A stretch of DNA of 64,000 nt, taken from Allolobophora icterica (lineage: Eukaryota; Annelida; Clitellata; Crassiclitellata; Lumbricidae). Under the pieces are notes generated by a model. It did not search any database. It was given only the letters and a program-made list of their open reading frames with translations, and had not been told where the DNA came from. The position numbers were made by a program, and so were the translations under genes. Position 1 is the stretch's first letter. Every line of letters begins with the position of its first letter. Positions 1 through 11,300 of this stretch are shown piece by piece. Location: contig OY744605.1 in NCBI GenBank assembly GCA_963556255.1, positions 9,479,873 to 9,543,872 on the forward strand. The letters run 5' to 3'.

Positions 1-45
1 TACACTGTGGCTAGGACTCGGTTAAGTATTCACTTATATTGTTTG

Positions 46-185
46 GTTGTGGGACACGGTAGCCGTTTGGTTAGATCGCTCGCCTTATAACGCGGAGGGT
101 ATAGGTTCGAGCCTCGTCATCGAGACGCTTACTGTGTATAGACCTTGAGCAAGTCCTTCACTCACAATTGTTCAGCACCATCGAG
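46..185 (+). mobile_element. tRNA-derived SINE copy
   Basis: The segment has a box A-like start (gtagccgtttggttaga) and a box B-like motif (aggttcgagcctc) at tRNA spacing, followed by a tail reading ccttgagcaagtcc. A second copy with the same head and tail lies at 17080-17232. Two copies sharing both a tRNA-like head and an unrelated tail indicate a tRNA-derived SINE rather than a tRNA gene. The exact ends and the TSD were not resolved. Confidence 0.65.
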
Positions 186-229
186 TAGGGCCTAATAGTA
201 GCGTTTAATAAATGCAGAAAAATAATAAT

Positions 230-1061
230 CAGTGTTGGGAAAAGTAGTCGGGGTGATTATTTAAATAGAACACCTGTAGGAAACTACCGGTATTTAAATA
301 GTATTTGAAATAGTAAACAGCTATGCACTATTAAATACCTCGCGACTATTTAAAAGCGCTTTAGCTATTATCGGTTTCGATCACAGATAATTGTTAAAGG
401 CTTGTAATTTTTTTACTGTATTCACATTCAGTTAGTAGTTTGGGTTAACTTTAAATAAGAGCAAGTGTTCAAAAGTGTAATCGGATAAGCGATTTCGTTT
501 CTTGGTGAGATTTAGTGCTGCATGACTATATAGTTTCTCTGGAATACTTGTGTTGACGCGTAGAAACACTGATTTGATTCGTGGATGATTATCCAGTATT
601 TCCAGTTCACGTGACGTATCATTCAAGTACTTCAAACCATAAATATATTATACTTCAAACAAGGACTTCTGTCTGAATAGTAGATAAATCATCGAAGTTA
701 TCATTGTAACAAACCATATTGGATGACACTGCTTTGTCATTTCGAGCAGAAGTGTCGTGTTCATCATGCACGTTCTCTATTGCTTTTTGCAGAAGCATGG
801 ATCGTCTGACTTTCAATTCCTGGTTTCAATCCAACCGAGTTTGAACTTTGGATGACAAACTGCTGCTGTGAGGAATACACTGGCGTCAAAGTTTTAAATT
901 TATTCTCTGGCTTACTATTTACTTTGTAATAAATAGTTAATAGGCTCATACAATTTGAATACTATTTTAATAGTTCCTTTTACATAGCTATTTTAAATAG
1001 TGAAGAAAATAGTTACGAACTATTTAAATGATATTTACTATTTCACTAGTAACCTACACTC
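230..1061. mobile_element. Probable hAT-like non-autonomous element, degenerate right end
   Basis: The left end starts CAGTGTTGGGAAAAGTAG, a typical hAT-like terminus. The right end read on the other strand is gagtgtaggttactag, a decayed match. Flanking octamers (222-229 ataataat and 1062-1069 taaataat) agree at 6 of 8 positions. The interior is AT-rich with repeated tatttaaatag-like motifs and no transposase. The right boundary is uncertain. Confidence 0.4.
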
Positions 1062-1599
1062 TAAATAATAGGCCTAATTATAATGATAATAATATCAGTC
1101 TTCAAGGCCGATGGCCCAAGTTCTTGGAAGAACCTTCTCAAATCTATTTAGGGCACAAATGTTCACGCTTCAAGAAAAACTAACAATTGAAATTCTGTTT
1201 GTTATTTAACTCTTAAAAGTTGCCCCGACAATAGACATTTTATAAGTACTCTAGAAATAGCTCGCTGTGTCGGTGTTATATAAATTTTCTTCAATACAGC
1301 AAGTTAAATTGCATTGCGTGCATCTTCAGTGAGATTCCGGACAAGTGGAGGAGACCTTGCCTCTGTATATCGCGTGTATATCATCTTTCCGATTTACTTT
1401 TAGTGTCGGCTGATAGCCAGACATTAGCTTTATACGACAAACTCTAACGTGAAGAAGACGCGTAAGTGCTACGGGACCCTAAGAAACACTGATGACAAAC
1501 TGTCTCATGCATTGAGACTCAAGTTATCTCTGCTGGTTTCAGATACTAATGCGTCTGCAGAACACTGATAGGTGTGCTGGGACCACTTAAGTTATACTT

Positions 1600-1900
1600 T
1601 CATATTGGTTTTATTTATTTCGTGTCTCTATTTTTGTTCATTTGTTTATTTATTTGTCCGTTTTATTTTTGATTGTGTTTTTTAAATATTTGCATTTTTT
1701 AAATTTATTTGTTTGGCTATTTACTTGCTTATTCGTTTATTTGTTTGTTTATTTATTTATTTATTTATTTGTGTGCTCTTTTGTTCTTTTGATTGCTTGT
1801 TTATTTAGTATTAATTGTATCGTTGCGTATTTATTACTTATTTATCTATTTGTTTATTTAATTTTCACTAATTATTTGTCTGTTTACCGCACGCCTTTTG
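1600..1900. repeat. T-rich TTTA/TTTG low-complexity tract
   Basis: Imperfect repetition of ttta and tttg tetramers. The apparent hydrophobic reading frame through it is a composition artefact. No gene seen between 1061 and 2140. Confidence 0.8.
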
Positions 1901-2139
1901 CGTAATATCGGTAAATATTAATCTGTGATGTTGTTCGGGAATAATGTTAAAATCGAATCTCATTTCCCATCTCTTTCACTTCCTCGATTAGCAGAACACA
2001 ACACAATGTTGTTTACTTACCTCAAAGGATTGAATAATTTATTGGAATCTAGACTGCTTCAGATTCTCTGTTCCCTGCTTTAATCTGGTCTAATTAAGGC
2101 TGGACCGTAAAGATTATGCTACGATATCAAATCCAATAT

Positions 2140-2700
2140 AACCCAGTGCAACGAAATCCAACCCATTCCAATAGAAAACCAAACCATAACCAACCAACCT
2201 GCTCTAATCCAATCCAACTCAACTCAATCCAATTAAAACTAATCTTACCCAACCCAACCCAATCTAACCCAACCCAATCTAATCCAAACTAATCCAACCC
2301 AATCTAAAAAATCTAACCCAACCCAACCTAACCTAATCTAACCCAACCCAATCTAACCCAATCTAACCCAACCCAATCTAACCCAACCCAATCTAACCCA
2401 ATCTAACCTAACCCAATCTAGCCCAATCTAACCCAACCCAATCTAACCCAACCCAATCTAACCCAACCCAACCCAATCTAACCCAATCTAACCCAACCCA
2501 ATCTAACCCAATCTAACCTAACCCAATCTAACCCAATCTAACCCAACCCAATCTAACCCAATCTAACCCAACCCAACCCAATCTAACCCAACTCAATCCA
2601 ACCTAGTCTCACCTCATCCGATCTATTCCAAACCATCCAACCCAGCCCCCTTGCCCCGTACAACGGCCGAACCCAACCTAACCCATGTTATAATCCAACC
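2140..2700. repeat. Pentamer-based satellite (ACCCA/ATCTA units)
   Basis: Dense array of 5-bp words, mainly accca, accta and atcta, in variable order, with higher-order units such as aacccaatct. A related array lies at 12600-12775. It is not a TTAGGG telomeric array, although taaccc-like words occur. Confidence 0.85.
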
Positions 2701-2865
2701 TAATAAATATACGATACATAGCAAACATTTATGTAGCGCCTCACAAACCTCACTAATCCAAGAAATGTATATGACAAATCAAGTGCTGGTATTCTATGTC
2801 TCAACGCAATTTATAGAGCGCCATTTTTAGAATCGCCTATGTAACAAGCTAGGTCCATGAATAAG

Positions 2866-3080
2866 ATGGTGACGACGACGATGATGATGGTGATGACGAT
2901 GATGATGACGACGATGATGATGATGATGGTTTTTATGGTGATGATGGTGATTATGGTGATGATTGTTATGATGATGTGATGATGTTGATGATGGCAATGA
3001 TGAATTTGACGATAATGATGTGATGATGGAGGTAACGACGATTAAGACGTCGATTTTGAAAACAATGACGATGATGATTT
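2866..3080. repeat. Imperfect (GAT)n tract
   Basis: Trinucleotide gat/gac repeat with interruptions, immediately downstream of the receptor stop codon, so it would probably fall in that gene's 3' untranslated region if the transcript extends this far. Confidence 0.8.
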
Positions 3081-3090
3081 TCGATCATCT

Positions 3091-4509
3091 CTATAGACAA
3101 TATATTCTCTGTCCAATCACAGTGCTTAAACATGTCTGAGCAGTTATCGGCTGAGCAGTAGCTTTGCCCAGCGGCTGAGAAGTAATCAGGCTGACCGGCC
3201 GATTTATAGTGCCTAATGCCTGAGAATTCAGCGTCATCAGCGGCTGAGATGACAGCGTAGCCAGCGGCTGAGTAGCTTTCACAGTCAGCGGCTGAGTAAT
3301 CAGTCTTGTTAGCGGCTGAGTAGCAATCATACTCAACGGCTGGGTATTCAGCGTGCCTAGCGGCTGAACACCCAGCGTAGCCAGTTGTTTGTCGGCTTCG
3401 AACGCGTTGTTCTGCATCCGGTTCGTTCGTTCAGTTTGCCGGAAGTTGGTGACCACGTGACCGCGACGGCGTCGCGGGCAGAGCAGCTTCCGGAAGGCGT
3501 GTCGAAACTCATGGTTGAAAATACAATAGATGACTGGATTCATCGTACTGTTCAGGTACCCGAGCCACGAGAATACGGCGAATACGGGGGCTGGTACGCA
3601 CCAGGCGCAAAACGCCCTAACGACGTTGACGGCGAAAAACGGGGCCCAACAGAGCAAGAAAACGCCCATGATGACCCCGAGGGTAACGGATGCCTTGTGC
3701 TCCGATGCGCGTGCCACCCCGGGGGTGGATACGGCCATCGAGACGGGCAAGGTGAATCGTCGGATGTTGGTGGCGTGCATCCGAGCGTAGCGATAGAGTC
3801 GGGCGTAGATGAGGATCATGACGAGGCAGGGAGCGAAGAAGCTGACGATGGAGGATCCGACGGCGTACGACGGACTCAACGCCAGCTTACAGACGGCGGA
3901 GGAGTCTCCCTGGTCTTGAGAGGGACCCTCGTCGACCGATCCCAACCGGTGCCAGCCGAGGTGGATCGGGACGAAGGAGATGAGAGCGGACAGGATCCAG
4001 ATGAGGGCGACGCAGGACTGAGTCCGGCGGGACGTCATGAGTCGCTCGTAGTGGAGTGGCCACCGGATGTGGATGTATCGATCCAGGCTAATGGCGCAGA
4101 GGTTGAGGATCGACGCCGTCGAGCACATCACGTCCGATGAGATCCAGATCCGACAGAAAACCGGTCCGAAGATCCACTGACGCTGGAGGTCATTCACGAG
4201 GGCAAAGGTCATGACAAGGCAGGCGACCAGTGTGTCCGCCATTGCCAAGGAAACGACGAAGTAGTTGCTCGTTTTCCGCAGATGGCGATTCAACGTCACG
4301 GCTGCCATGACAACGACGTTACCAAATATGGCGAACGCGATGAAGATGGACAAAATGGCGCCGATAATGGCCTCTTCTGTCCCCACCCTTTCCAGATGGA
4401 GGTCACATGTCACGCCTCCTGGCGATGACCCGGTCGTTGTGTTGTTCGACCACACACAAGCCCCGATCATAGCTTCCGGTGTAGTTGCTATGGTGAGAAA
4501 CGATTGCAT
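3091..4509 (-). CDS. D1-like dopamine receptor (class A GPCR), intronless
   Basis: A complete 472-residue single-exon class A GPCR, expected at the plasma membrane and, if truly D1-like, Gs-coupled. Seen in the sequence: N-linked sites around N22-N23; TM1 with N64; TM2 with LAMAD (D92); C119 for the extracellular disulfide with C207; TM3 with amine-binding D126; DRYIHI at 143-148; W171 in TM4; the TM5 serine group S219, S220, S223; CWAPFF in TM6 (W288); NPVIY at 324-328; and a likely palmitoylated C344. The stretch DVMCSTASILNLCAIS in TM3, a short third loop and a long tail resemble arthropod/invertebrate D1-type receptors, while the SSxxS serines suggest catecholamine binding. The ATG at 4509 gives a normal N-terminus; M14 is an alternative. 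Residues 376-457 form an octapeptide repeat. An octopamine or other amine receptor is the main alternative. Confidence 0.9.
   Translation of the reverse strand: MQSFLTIATTPEAMIGACVWSNNTTTGSSPGGVTCDLHLERVGTEEAIIGAILSIFIAFAIFGNVVVMAAVTLNRHLRKTSNYFVVSLAMADTLVACLVMTFALVNDLQRQWIFGPVFCRIWISSDVMCSTASILNLCAISLDRYIHIRWPLHYERLMTSRRTQSCVALIWILSALISFVPIHLGWHRLGSVDEGPSQDQGDSSAVCKLALSPSYAVGSSIVSFFAPCLVMILIYARLYRYARMHATNIRRFTLPVSMAVSTPGVARASEHKASVTLGVIMGVFLLCWAPFFAVNVVRAFCAWCVPAPVFAVFSWLGYLNSTMNPVIYCIFNHEFRHAFRKLLCPRRRRGHVVTNFRQTERTNRMQNNAFEADKQLATLGVQPLGTLNTQPLSMIATQPLTRLITQPLTVKATQPLATLSSQPLMTLNSQALGTINRPVSLITSQPLGKATAQPITAQTCLSTVIGQRIYCL
3139..3384 (-). repeat. 24-bp coding minisatellite in the receptor tail
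   Basis: About ten tandem 24-bp units lie in frame at the 3' end of the receptor gene, read on the plus strand as agcggctgag plus 14 variable bases. They encode an octapeptide ending in T-Q-P-L, with the Q at residues 382, 390, 398, 406, 414, 422 and 430, one 7-residue step, then 445 and 453. The QPL core is conserved while the other positions vary. Confidence 0.9.
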
Positions 4510-5173
4510 AGCAACAACTCGTATCTACTTAAGAGATTTAGTGTTGCTATAGTAACATCTGAATTTAAGAATTCCAGTGTGTTTCGATTTAAGTTGCTAT
4601 GGTCACAATGAACTTCTTAACAACAACTTGACGTCGCTCGTAATTTCCGGCTTATCATTCTTCGTACCTTTGACTATTGTATCCCGTTGCTCGAAGTCAA
4701 GAAATCCACTTATGAGTCTGTAGTGCGCAAACACTTTAAGCGCTCGTGTCTAAAGTTTAGACCTGAGAGACTTTAAAGAATTGACATCGATTTTCCAGGT
4801 CCACTGATAACTTCCACAGGTGAAAAATCCATAGTACGAACTTCATACTGCGCAACCATTCCAATTCTGAGTCCTCAACAGGAATTCCTGCTACTTCCAA
4901 AATGTAGGCTATATGTCCAGCGAAAAGTTAATCTTTTATGAATACAGTTTATTCGTAATCGTAAATCAAGATTCCGCGGTGCCCAAAAAGTTCACGCGGG
5001 AGAATTGGTGACCTAAATACATACACAAATACGTATATTAATAGAACTCGACATATGACGTCAGTATTATTAAACAGGTGACCCATATACATACTATTCA
5101 CAGGCGCTTTCCTGAAAACAAACCCGGTTAGTTAAGTTCTAAGTCGAGATTCAAACGTCAAACAGAGTCACGA
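4510..5173. other. Upstream flank of the receptor, nothing recognised
   Basis: AT-rich intergenic DNA 5' of the receptor start. No convincing TATA box, repeat, RNA gene or open frame could be supported. It should contain the receptor promoter and any 5' untranslated exon. Confidence 0.4.
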
Positions 5174-5186
5174 CAAATAACCATAG

Positions 5187-5750
5187 TGCGACCGTACGTT
5201 ACCTCCGAGAATAACGTACGCGTACCGTACGTACGTTATCGAAAAAATAACGTACACGTACCGTACGCGTACGTTAAAAATGCCACAAGTTTATTCGATC
5301 ATTCACAAAGAACCTCAATATAACTGTAGTCTTATAACGTACGCGTGCCATACTCATACGCCTACGTCAAAAAATTATCAGTTTAGCTCTACAGTAGGCC
5401 TATTAGTCTCCCGTACGCAGGTCTAATCATTTACGAACGGTACCGAAATTTAGCACTACCAATTAAATGACCACTGACACTGACCATCCTATAAAGTGTG
5501 CCGTAAATCTTAATATTCTTCATATTATACATTAGACAGAACATTAGCAGTTTGGAATTTAAAAGTTTAAAAGTAGAGATCATTGAACAGCCACAGCTGA
5601 CTGATGTAATGGTTAAAATTGTTTACGACCGTCAATCACCAACTATTATTGACTTTTCTTGTGCATATGTATTTTATTTTCGTCATGAACAGATGTGAAC
5701 GTACGTTATAGAAAATATAACGAACGTACCGTACGTACGGTCGCACCTTG
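5187..5750. mobile_element. Inverted-repeat element rich in CGTACG, between 13-bp direct repeats
   Basis: The left end starts tgcgaccgtacgtta and the right side carries the inverted sequence cgtacggtcgca, with many palindromic gtacgt words near both ends. The identical 13-bp sequence caaataaccatag occurs at 5174-5186 and 5751-5763. Five bases (ccttg) separate the inverted end from the right direct repeat, so the exact end is uncertain. No coding capacity. Confidence 0.6.
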
Positions 5751-5763
5751 CAAATAACCATAG

Positions 5764-6590
5764 TTACTACGCCACGATAAACACTTTCCAAACAGCCTTT
5801 ATGGGGTTAGATCAACTTCCAATTACCATAAATCTTTTATGGCCGCATCAAAACGCCGTGCAGCATTACCCCTACGTAATGATTAATCCCTTAGAAAGCT
5901 GGAAGGTTTCATTCTGCAGCCGAGATTTGCCGCCGTACAGCTTTATAGCGCATTTATGGGCGCATTTGCAAGGTACGTTCTTATAGTGCATTTCTTGGCT
6001 TTTCAGAAGATCGTAACAGCATCTTACATGTCATGAACAACGCTTGTAAAGGCGAATCTCCATCGCCGAGCTTAATCGCAGATGTAATTAAATCCATCAT
6101 TACTCAGAGCAAGGCTTTTAGAGTCCTATACAGTGAGGGTGCTCCCGCTCTCTGGATCTGCTCACACCAAGACTTGGCTCGTATTAAGTCTTCGGATTTT
6201 TTTCTTATCGGCTTGGCCGTATTTTCTTTGGCTGCTGGTCTGATCTTTGACGCCCGGTTGCCGCTTGTTCTGCGAAAGTCACCGCGAACAAAAACGAATC
6301 GACGCTTGCTAGATAGTTTCCATGGAAACGCAGCCGCGTTGCCAAGGGCGATGTGGCAGTCAAGTCAGTTACGAGTTGGCAGGCTGATTGAAGATGCTTT
6401 TAAATCGAGTCTTAAAACTGGCCCATGCTGTATTGTGTGTCTGGAATTGGTGACCTAACTACATACCGGTACATAAATACTCTACCTCTGGAACAAAAAT
6501 AAGCTACATGCCCCATCGACTAGCATGTGACTGAATATTTGAACACATCATAACATTTAATCTGCAGGTTTTCGAAACTCGCTGAGCTTA
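5764..6590. other. No recognised gene
   Basis: Intergenic sequence. A 141-codon plus-strand open frame (6033-6458) exists but has no recognisable domain, splice context or repeat relation, so it is not called. Confidence 0.4.
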
Positions 6591-7460
6591 ATTTGATTTT
6601 AAACAGTAAAGTAAGATCGACGTCGAAGACCCTGGCAGCCAAATGATGTCGTTAAATCCTGCGAAGCTCTCACCTTTAAAACGCAGCCAACCGTCTCTAC
6701 ATGCATTCAGCTGTCCGTGTCGCTTTCGCGGTTTTAATTAGTTCCATGAAGTTAGGTGGACGTCAACGGCCCTAGTGCCATAAGATGTGGTTAAATGCTG
6801 CTACTTTTAAAAGACACCTTTAAAGCGTGAATAACCGACACTATATAATCGTCATCCATCCGCGTCTGTTTAACTTGTTCCACTCTAGCATAAAGTAAGG
6901 TCGATGTCAAGAGCCCTGGCTGCCAAAAGATGAAGTTAAATACTGCGATGATTGAATAAGGTACCTTTAAAACGTGAGAGCTAATTCTATATAATAAATC
7001 ATGATCATTGTTTTATCAATGTATTGCACAGCTATGGTTAAATTATGCTATACAAACGCAGAGAACTGTTCAAAATGACTTCTATAATTGACGTCAACGA
7101 CCTTTGTTGTCATTAGATGTCGTTAAACTGTGGATCCATCCATCGTTTTGTCAATAAACTTAACATTTCCAGATCAGCACAGGCAAGGTAAGGTCGAAGC
7201 CAAAGACCCTAGCAGCCAGAAGGTGTCGTTAAAACACATCTAAGTTGCTGTACACCAAAATGCGATTTGCAGTTGGTTCCAAAAAAGAATATTCTATTCT
7301 AAATAATGCGAGGCTCTTCTTAGACACCTTCAAAACGTTGTTCAACGATTTTATATAATTAAGCAAGCACTGATATTTTGGCAATCGCCACTTAAATACA
7401 CGGTTAAGTAAGGTCGGCGTCAACGGCTCTGACAACCAAAAGATAGGATTACACACCAAG
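6590..7460. repeat. Decayed tandem array with a gtaaggtcgacgtcaa motif
   Basis: Six degenerate units spaced about 110-220 bp apart share a core resembling gtaaggtcgacgtcaa then gaccctggcagcca and gatgtcgttaaa (starts near 6612, 6750, 6895, 7080, 7188 and 7407). A further core (gtaaggtcaacgtcag) is at 8295, beyond the MITE at 7731. Probably an old satellite or a tandemly amplified retroelement tail. Confidence 0.6.
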
Positions 7461-7502
7461 TAACCCCAGTTTTTTTTAACCTTAACAGCCAGTTAACGTT
7501 TT

Positions 7503-7690
7503 ATGGTGCCAATCCTAAGCCTAGATAAAGGAGGAGGCGGCGCTGATAATCTTCATCATGTCACAGCGTCGTTTAAATGAAACTACCATGGCCTTCGCCA
7601 CTACCATTTTCCTGTGGTGCCAGTCCGAAGTCTGGACTAAGGAGGGAAAGACAACGCTAATCACCTTCGTTAGGACTCATCGTCGTTAAT
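7503..7690 (+). repeat. GTGCCAGTCCGAAGCC repeat family, copies 1-2
   Basis: Units of about 75 bp starting gtgccagtccgaag and containing aggaggagggcgacgc, at 7503 and 7616. Three more copies occur at 9327, 9573 and 9686. The motif resembles 3' tails of RTE-like LINEs from memory, so this may be a decayed retroelement end. The family is inferred, the repetition is seen. Confidence 0.55.
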
Positions 7691-7730
7691 AAGACCGCTA
7701 GCTGTCAATCAACTGTGACACCTCCTAGAC

Positions 7731-8267
7731 CAGCGGTTCTCAACCTTTTTAGTGCTGCGACCCCTTGATAGTATTTCCAAAGTTGTGGCGACCCAAACAA
7801 TAAAATGCGTTAGGTTATATCCCCTTCACTGCATTTTGCTACCATTACGATGCATTTCACTTCTCACCACTTGATGATCCATTCGCATCACGCATAATAG
7901 CATAATATTAAATCATTAATCAACAAAACATTTTGCAATTTTTGGTGGTAATAATTTAGAAAAATCTAAAGTAAAATTTAGCAAATGAAATGCTTGCTTG
8001 AAGTTTAATATTTATTTTATATTGTACTATCAGACTGTGCAATTCAGAATTACAAATTTCAATGGTAGCCCTGCTAAATTTAAAGTTTAAACATTACTTC
8101 AAATTTAAGAAGAAAACAAAGCTACAGAAGGCCAACAATATTATTTCAGCTATAACTAGAAAAATGATAGAGTTTCGCAATCCAAATTTCTGAAGGTTCC
8201 GGTCGATCCGTGGCAAATCGTAAGGCGACCCCCACGGGGGTCACGACCCACAGGTTGAGAACCGCTG
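7731..8267. mobile_element. hAT-like MITE with perfect 8-bp TSD
   Basis: Ends are cagcggttctcaacctt and, inverted, aggttgagaaccgctg. The octamer tcctagac occurs directly outside both ends (7723-7730 and 8268-8275). The 537-bp interior lacks a transposase. Subterminal tgcgaccccttga / gggggtcacgaccca are also inverted. The 8-bp TSD and CA...TG ends fit the hAT superfamily. Confidence 0.92.
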
Positions 8268-8339
8268 TCCTAGACCTTGAACACTCACAGACTAGTAAGG
8301 TCAACGTCAGCTGCTCAGACTATCGTTAAGCACTGAATA

Positions 8340-9020
8340 CTTCCTTTTAATTGTAATAATAAAACACCACTGAAAATGTCACTAACGAGCTTACACTACT
8401 GGTGTAATTTCTGCTAAAACCAGAGACTATAGCGTAGCTGGAAAATTCTCAGGCTTAAACTCTCTAATGTCAGACACATTCGTTGTCGCCCCCCCCCGCC
8501 AAGCAAATTTTTTTTAAATATCAAATGAGCACAATGAGATACGACACAGGCCACATTCACTGTGTTTTACCACTAGACAATTGGAGCCATTATATGAGCG
8601 ATATGGCTGAAGTAGTGTCCGACTATTCGAGACAGCAGTTAACTCACAGTACTCACTGATAGTTAAGACTTTCTTCGATCTCAACGCAAGGTACGTATTT
8701 TGTTGCAGTAAGTTATTAATGAATGGCCGCAGGCTTATTTAAGCTTATAGGATTAGTAGACAACTTAAAAGAGGTGTCTAAAACAACATCAAATTCGAAG
8801 TCTGTAAGCGTTGAGGGTACACTACCGGCTGCCTCTTCCAGGTAGTTCTTCTAGGTGTGTTTTAGTGCCTTACAATAATGACCTAGGCCTACCGATGAAG
8901 GGCTATTTGGGTTAAGCGCAATAGCGACAACAAAATGCAACAGGGAATCGCTTCTTTGCGTGCTACAATACTCGAAAACAGAAAACAATAACAATAATAA
9001 TAAAAACAACAAGAATTCCC
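8340..9020. other. No recognised gene
   Basis: Intergenic DNA with a short C-run and an A-rich run. No supported gene, RNA or repeat. Confidence 0.4.
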
Positions 9021-9027
9021 AAAACGC

Positions 9028-9068
9028 GCAGAGATTCGAACCTGATACTCTGTAACGTAGCTAACAAT
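9028..9068 (-). repeat. tRNA-like box B fragment
   Basis: On the minus strand the segment reads gttagctacg ... then ggttcgaatctc, a good box B. The 5' half of a tRNA is not visible, so this is probably a SINE fragment. Confidence 0.3.
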
Positions 9069-9326
9069 TTACTGTGGAATTTCTATAACACCGCAATCTT
9101 AAAGTATTAATGGATAGTCGCTTACGAGTAAATCGAATTTCTAAATCACAGTCAATTGTAGAGAGCCATTCGTCAGTGAGAAGGAAAACAAGCTTCGGAT
9201 TTGATGTCGCTCTAGACACCTCGTTAAAGTTATTTGCTCTGCGTATAAATAAAAATGCCGACGACCTTGTCTTCGTATCTAGATTCCCTTCCAAGACTTC
9301 GTCGTAAATCCACGCTACTCTGCGGT

Positions 9327-9760
9327 AGTGCCAGGCCAAAGTATGGAAAAGGAAGAAGGCGATGCTAATAATCTCTGTTATGACACATCGTCGTAAAACA
9401 TCAACTAACAAAACAATGACATTAAATATTCTTTAGAATTTTCATAATACGGACAGATGGGACTTCAGCAGTGAGCAAAAGCACATTAGGGACCCAAACA
9501 AATAGGCCCAGTACCAAGGATGCAGTACCGTTTGACCTGAGAGAACATCCGGAGCAAAAGCCGTTTCGAATAGTGCCAGTCCGAAGCCTGGATAAAGGAG
9601 GAGGGCGACTCTAACCAATTTTGATATGACACAACGTCATTAAACAGCGACATCTGCCACTCGCCAATTAACTCCGTCAACGCCGATTCGAATGGTGCCA
9701 GTCCGAAGCCTAGATAAAGGAGGAGGGCGACGCTAATCATCTCGATGTTAAACAGAAACC
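9327..9760 (+). repeat. GTGCCAGTCCGAAGCC repeat family, copies 3-5
   Basis: Three further units at 9327, 9573 and 9686 match those at 7503-7690. The last runs into the (CA)n tract. Confidence 0.55.
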
Positions 9761-9778
9761 ACACACAAACACACACAA

Positions 9779-9781
9779 GCG

Positions 9782-9822
<41 letters not shown>
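9779..9822. repeat. (GC)n(AC)n microsatellite
   Basis: A short gcgcgc run followed by (ac)n, an alternating purine-pyrimidine tract capable of Z-DNA. Confidence 0.9.
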
Positions 9823-9827
<5 letters not shown>

Positions 9828-10494
9828 TTCACAAACACATGCACGCTGAAACATCCAGTGAGCGAATATAATATTTGTGAATGCTATGGACAATAAAAAC
9901 TGAAAGCTGTAAAAACTAATCGGCTGACCGCTGCGAATTACTTATCAGCACGAGTGTATAGCTACTGCTATATCTTTAAAGACGCAAAACTATTTCAATC
10001 TCAAACCTCGGACCCTATTACAGAGTTCAAACGCACAAAATCCTATAGTATTTCAGACGAAACTATTTTATTTTCGATGGAACACTAAAAGCCGAGGGCA
10101 AATTCGGTCATAGCTTACGGTTGATCGTTCGAGAGTGGCTACAACGCATGCAGCTCGACGTCCAGATAATGGGTACAAGCGTCCATTCGAGGAGTCCTTT
10201 CATTGGACCCTAATGCTCAATGTCGATAATGGGGGACTCGTCCGGAATCCAGTCGACAGTCCAACAATCGCATCTCTCGTGACTCTCTGAGAGCGATTGT
10301 CCAATTTACGCCTGGCAGCACAGAGCAGAGAGGCGTGATTTAACGACGCTGAAAAAGTCCCGTCGGCCAGCGCGTTTCCGGTGCTCGGCAATTGACATCG
10401 ATTCGGAGCCAATAACCGGAAGCAAACTTCATTATTGTAGGAAAGAGTCGATTCTAGCCACCGATTTCAAAGTTGGTTGAGGTCGTTAACTGTT

Positions 10495-10770
10495 TGGATG
10501 AAATGAGAAAAGAATGTACCATTCCTGATAAAGGAATTATTTTTAAATGTCCAATCATTCCTGGGATGACGTGACAGAAGAATGTGTCCTTCTTGTTGAA
10601 AGGCGACGTAAAAATGATGCATTATTCCGGGAATGAATGGCAAAGGAATGTGTCACTCCTGTTATAAGGCGACGTCAAAATGACTCATTATTCCCGGAAT
10701 GAATGACAAAAGAATGTATCACTCCTATTGAAAAACAACGTGAAAACTACTCATAACTCTTGGGATAATA
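10495..10770. repeat. Minisatellite of about 70 bp, four copies
   Basis: Repeated core: cattcctgggatgacgtgac followed by a gaatgtgtc...cctgtt block and ggcgacgtaaaaatga. Units are diverged by roughly a fifth by eye. A related block lies at 11400-11575. Confidence 0.7.
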
Positions 10771-10887
10771 ATTATGAGAACTGAATGTTACTTTTAATGT
10801 TTAACTTTTAAAACTTTTTTCGTCTGTTTAAAGAACAGCATAAACTGAGATGTCACTCCAGGAGCGAAGTTTAAAAGCAATCTGTCG

Positions 10888-11300
10888 CACCCGGTGCTGG
10901 ATTTAGACTTGATGAGGCCCTAAGCTCTATAAAGGTTGGAGGCCCCTTGCAAAAAACTTAAACCAGAAAGTCTCAGAAAACCTTTTTCAATTGTGCTTTT
11001 AAGTATATTAGTAGCAAGGCATTTTTCAGAAAAAATTTTAAAATTATTTTCAAATAATATAAAATATGCTTTGTTTCGCCCAAAGCAGAGACACGAAAAC
11101 TAGAAAAACGCAAAACGGAAACAAATACAAAAACACCAACTCTAGATCCCCGGAGGCGTAATGAATGCATTTACTGATTACATATTTATCATCTAAAAAG
11201 CCCTTCAAATCAAATTCTGATTTTTTGGAGGCCCCTGCGGATTGTGAGGCCTTATAAGCTGTAGCTTTTTTTTAGCTGATATCTAAATCGGGCACTCCTG
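10888..11300. mobile_element. Degenerate MITE-like repeat
   Basis: The left side (ggtgctggatttagac ... gaggcccta) matches in inverted form the right side (gaggccttataagct ... ctaaatcgggcactcctg). No TSD found. Probably an old hAT-like copy. Confidence 0.45.

Noticed and set aside
2140..2700. Interstitial telomere array
   Set aside because: taaccc words occur, but units are 5-bp mixtures (accca, atcta), not TTAGGG-type hexamers.
3385..4140. 251-codon plus-strand frame opposite the receptor
   Set aside because: Shadow of the GC-richer receptor coding strand; no domain, and the minus strand has the full GPCR motif set.
6033..6458. 141-codon plus-strand frame with one hydrophobic stretch
   Set aside because: No recognisable family, no splice or promoter context; length is possible by chance.
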